This document shows positions 62,422-64,000 of a DNA stretch of 64,000 bases, piece by piece. Position 1 is the stretch's first letter. The number at the start of each line of letters is the position of its first letter. The translations under genes and the position numbers were made by a program. The notes beneath the pieces were generated by a model. The model was not told where the DNA came from. It was given only the letters and a program-made list of their open reading frames with translations, and ran no database searches. This DNA is from JAHKLT01 sp046197865 (GTDB lineage Archaea > Methanobacteriota > Methanobacteria > Methanobacteriales > Methanobacteriaceae), in contig NZ_CP166990.1 in the NCBI RefSeq assembly GCF_046197865.1, forward strand, positions 1,116,001 through 1,180,000, read 5' to 3'.

Positions 62422-63069
62422 ATGAAAGTAAAAAACAATATTATATTAGCTTTAGATTTAACAAATCTTTATGATACTCTTACATTGTGTGGTAAACTTA
62501 AAGATAAAATTGATACTGTAAAAATTGGTTATCCTTTAACACTTGCTGAAGGAACAGAATCCATAATGGCTATTAAAGAAAATTTTAATTTTAATGTGAT
62601 TTGTGATTATAAAGTAGCTGATATTCCTGCTACTAATTCTAAAATTTGTGATATAACTTATGGTGCTGGTGCAGATGCAATAATTTGCCATGGTTTTGTT
62701 GGTCCTGATAGTGTTGAAGCATGTTTAAACTCAAGTATTAATCATGAAAAAGAACTATTCCTACTTACTGAAATGTCTCATCCAGGAGCTTTAAAATTTA
62801 TTCAAAAAGATGCATTTGAAATAGCTGAAATGGGTCGTGACATGAATATTACTAATTTTGTTGCACCCTCAACAAGACTTGATAGATTAGAAGAAATTAG
62901 AAATATTGTAGGTCCTGATGCCAATATTATATCTCCTGGTGTTGGAACACAAGGTGGAGATCCAAAAGAAACTTTAAAATATGCTGATTCTTTAATTATT
63001 GGTAGAAGTATTTATGAAGCAGATAATCCAAAAGAAGCTTTAGACACTATTTTAAAATCAATTATTTAA
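62422..63069 (+). CDS. pyrF: Orotidine 5'-phosphate decarboxylase
   Basis: This 215-residue enzyme forms UMP from OMP. It has ILALDLTNLYDTLTLCGKL and the catalytic VICDYKVADIPATNSK (Asp-Lys-Asp), and the phosphate-binding IISPGVGTQGGDP and LIIGRSIYEADNP. It has the short archaeal length. Its end overlaps the end of the membrane protein gene at 63058 by 12 nt (convergent). Confidence 0.95.
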   Translation: MKVKNNIILALDLTNLYDTLTLCGKLKDKIDTVKIGYPLTLAEGTESIMAIKENFNFNVICDYKVADIPATNSKICDITYGAGADAIICHGFVGPDSVEACLNSSINHEKELFLLTEMSHPGALKFIQKDAFEIAEMGRDMNITNFVAPSTRLDRLEEIRNIVGPDANIISPGVGTQGGDPKETLKYADSLIIGRSIYEADNPKEALDTILKSII

Positions 63070-63588
63070 TTTTAAAAAGATATATCCAGCTAATTCATAG
63101 CTAAGTTCAAATAATATAAAAAACACAAAGCTTTCTATTTTTAAAAAACTGAAGATAGCTAATATTAAAATAGCTATTTTCATTGTAAATCTATAATCAA
63201 AAAAGAATTTTAAATATTTACTTTTTGAATATAATTTTTCATTATCATTACCTAATTCATCAATAAAAGCAGCTATTAATGATATTATTAAAGGAATTAA
63301 ACTTATGTTAGGAATTCCAAGAAATATTAAAACTATTATAAATGTTATAAGTGTTGCAATATGATGAATTCCATCTATTTTAAAGGCAATAAGATTACCA
63401 AGCAATATAGCTATAAAAATACAAGCTGCATCAGAATTTAAAAAGCAAACAACAGCCGTAATTAAACCACATAAAATACCTAAAATTACAGAACTTAATT
63501 TATTGTGATTTTCATCATATTCATCATCTGAATATTTCATTAAAAATCCAGATAATGCATAAAAAAGAGGAATAAAAAGATAGTTCAT
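63058..63588 (-). CDS. Integral membrane protein, about five helices
   Basis: This 176-residue protein is mostly hydrophobic (for example VILGILCGLITAVVCFL, IFIAILLGNLIAF, LITFIIVLIFLGIPNISLI) with short acidic loops (KYSDDEYDENHNKLS, DELGNDNEKLYSKS). I do not recognise a family. It lies 9 nt downstream of the deoxyhypusine synthase gene on the same strand. Confidence 0.65.
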   Translation of the reverse strand: MNYLFIPLFYALSGFLMKYSDDEYDENHNKLSSVILGILCGLITAVVCFLNSDAACIFIAILLGNLIAFKIDGIHHIATLITFIIVLIFLGIPNISLIPLIISLIAAFIDELGNDNEKLYSKSKYLKFFFDYRFTMKIAILILAIFSFLKIESFVFFILFELSYELAGYIFLKLNN

Positions 63589-63597
63589 ATAAAATCA

Positions 63598-64000
63598 TTA
63601 ATTTATTTTATCTAATGCACCAGCTAAAATTAGTGGAAACATTACTGTTGCATCTCCTATAACAGTAGCTAGGTTAGATTCACATTTAGCTTTTGACCAA
63701 GATTTTGCTTCTTCTAAAGGAGCTCCGCTTAAACTACCGGATTCTGGTCTGTCCATTGTAATTTGAATAGCTGCATCTATTCCTCCTTTTAGAATATTAG
63801 AAGCTAGTGCGTAGTGTTTTGGAAGACCTCCTCCTAAAAAGATTCCTCCTACCTTTTCACTTTCAAATACTATATCTGATAAGTAATGCATATCTTTAAC
63901 TGCATCTACTATAAAATCATTATCTTGTGTAAACATCCATAATTGCAATCCAAACATACTATCAATTAAACCTGGTGCAAAAATAGGAATATTCTTTTTT
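63598..64000 (-). CDS. dys: Deoxyhypusine synthase, C-terminal part (gene runs off the window)
   Basis: The frame is open to the window edge and reads NIPIFAPGLIDSMFGLQLWM and GGIFLGGGLPKHYALASNIL, then LSGAPLEEAKSWSKAKC, the deoxyhypusine synthase C-terminal half with the active-site Lys region upstream cut off. The enzyme transfers the aminobutyl group of spermidine to aIF5A. The Met at 63957 is internal, not the start. Confidence 0.9.
   Translation of the reverse strand, partial: KKNIPIFAPGLIDSMFGLQLWMFTQDNDFIVDAVKDMHYLSDIVFESEKVGGIFLGGGLPKHYALASNILKGGIDAAIQITMDRPESGSLSGAPLEEAKSWSKAKCESNLATVIGDATVMFPLILAGALDKIN

Overview
The window is AT-rich, gene-dense archaeal DNA. It most resembles a Methanobrevibacter-type methanogen (Methanobacteriales). 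Evidence for this is a methanogenesis marker gene (mtxX), cyclic 2,3-diphosphoglycerate synthetase, F420H2 oxidase, archaeal riboflavin/deazaflavin enzymes, the archaeal route to CoA and aromatic amino acids, an archaeal histone and thermosome, and a very large surface protein with pseudomurein-binding repeats and a pseudomurein-peptidase-like domain. A moaE gene argues against Methanosphaera. The genus call is inference from gene content; no database search was possible.

Layout. 1-4150: end of an unknown gene, cpgS with a UPF0058 partner, and an XRE regulator / ImmA-type metalloprotease / PIN-like cassette. 4153-6421: mtxX, uppS and tatD. 6469-7843: an accessory island with an orphan MNT nucleotidyltransferase, two copies of a 66-nt hairpin RNA-like repeat, a truncated copy of the neighbouring reductase gene and a 23-residue hydrophobic peptide gene. 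7844-12539: geranylgeranyl-reductase-family protein, TRAM protein, arfC, a methyltransferase and a PHP hydrolase. 12540-13619: a second accessory island with a 21-residue membrane peptide gene, its 5' hairpin, and two downstream small-RNA-like units. 13620-21853: a HxlR regulator pair, pantoate kinase, aroA'/aroB', thpR, cca and priS. 21987-29568: moaE, nadM, metY, metX-CBS, RNase III, L37e, Lsm, a PUA protein and arfB. 29633-33907: two rubredoxins, an acyltransferase, a PP-loop enzyme and argH.

33917-41400 is the conserved archaeal information-processing cluster on the minus strand, transcribed L7Ae, S28e, L24e, ndk, aIF5B, S6e, aIF2-gamma, PIN, ppa, rpoE, spt4, DPCK, S24e, S27ae. 41815-46626 holds a histone, thrC, a SpoIIM-like protein, trpS, endA and a DtxR-type regulator. 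46763-51283 is one giant surface protein. 51691-58230 holds thermosome, fprA, a LutA/LutB-like iron-sulfur pair, a glycosyltransferase and ribC. 58295-61861 is an ECF cobalt/nickel transporter with two CbiM-CbiN sets. The window ends with pyrF, a membrane protein and the end of deoxyhypusine synthase.

The most interesting signal is at 12839-13257. A 21-residue hydrophobic peptide with a perfect Shine-Dalgarno sits behind a 9-bp hairpin. An 11-nt segment covering part of that hairpin loop and stem is exactly complementary to the predicted 5' end of a separate, terminator-bearing RNA about 300 nt downstream. This has the architecture of a type I toxin-antitoxin module. A second, toxin-less copy of the RNA follows, and another small hydrophobic peptide with its own repeat RNAs lies at 6.8-7.6 kb. 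Other notable items are a one-base frameshift in the PIN gene of the ribosomal cluster, an archaeal RNase III, a decayed copy of the metX 3' end fused to metY, a candidate kink-turn in the L7Ae leader, and strong enrichment of the palindrome AATAGCTATT.
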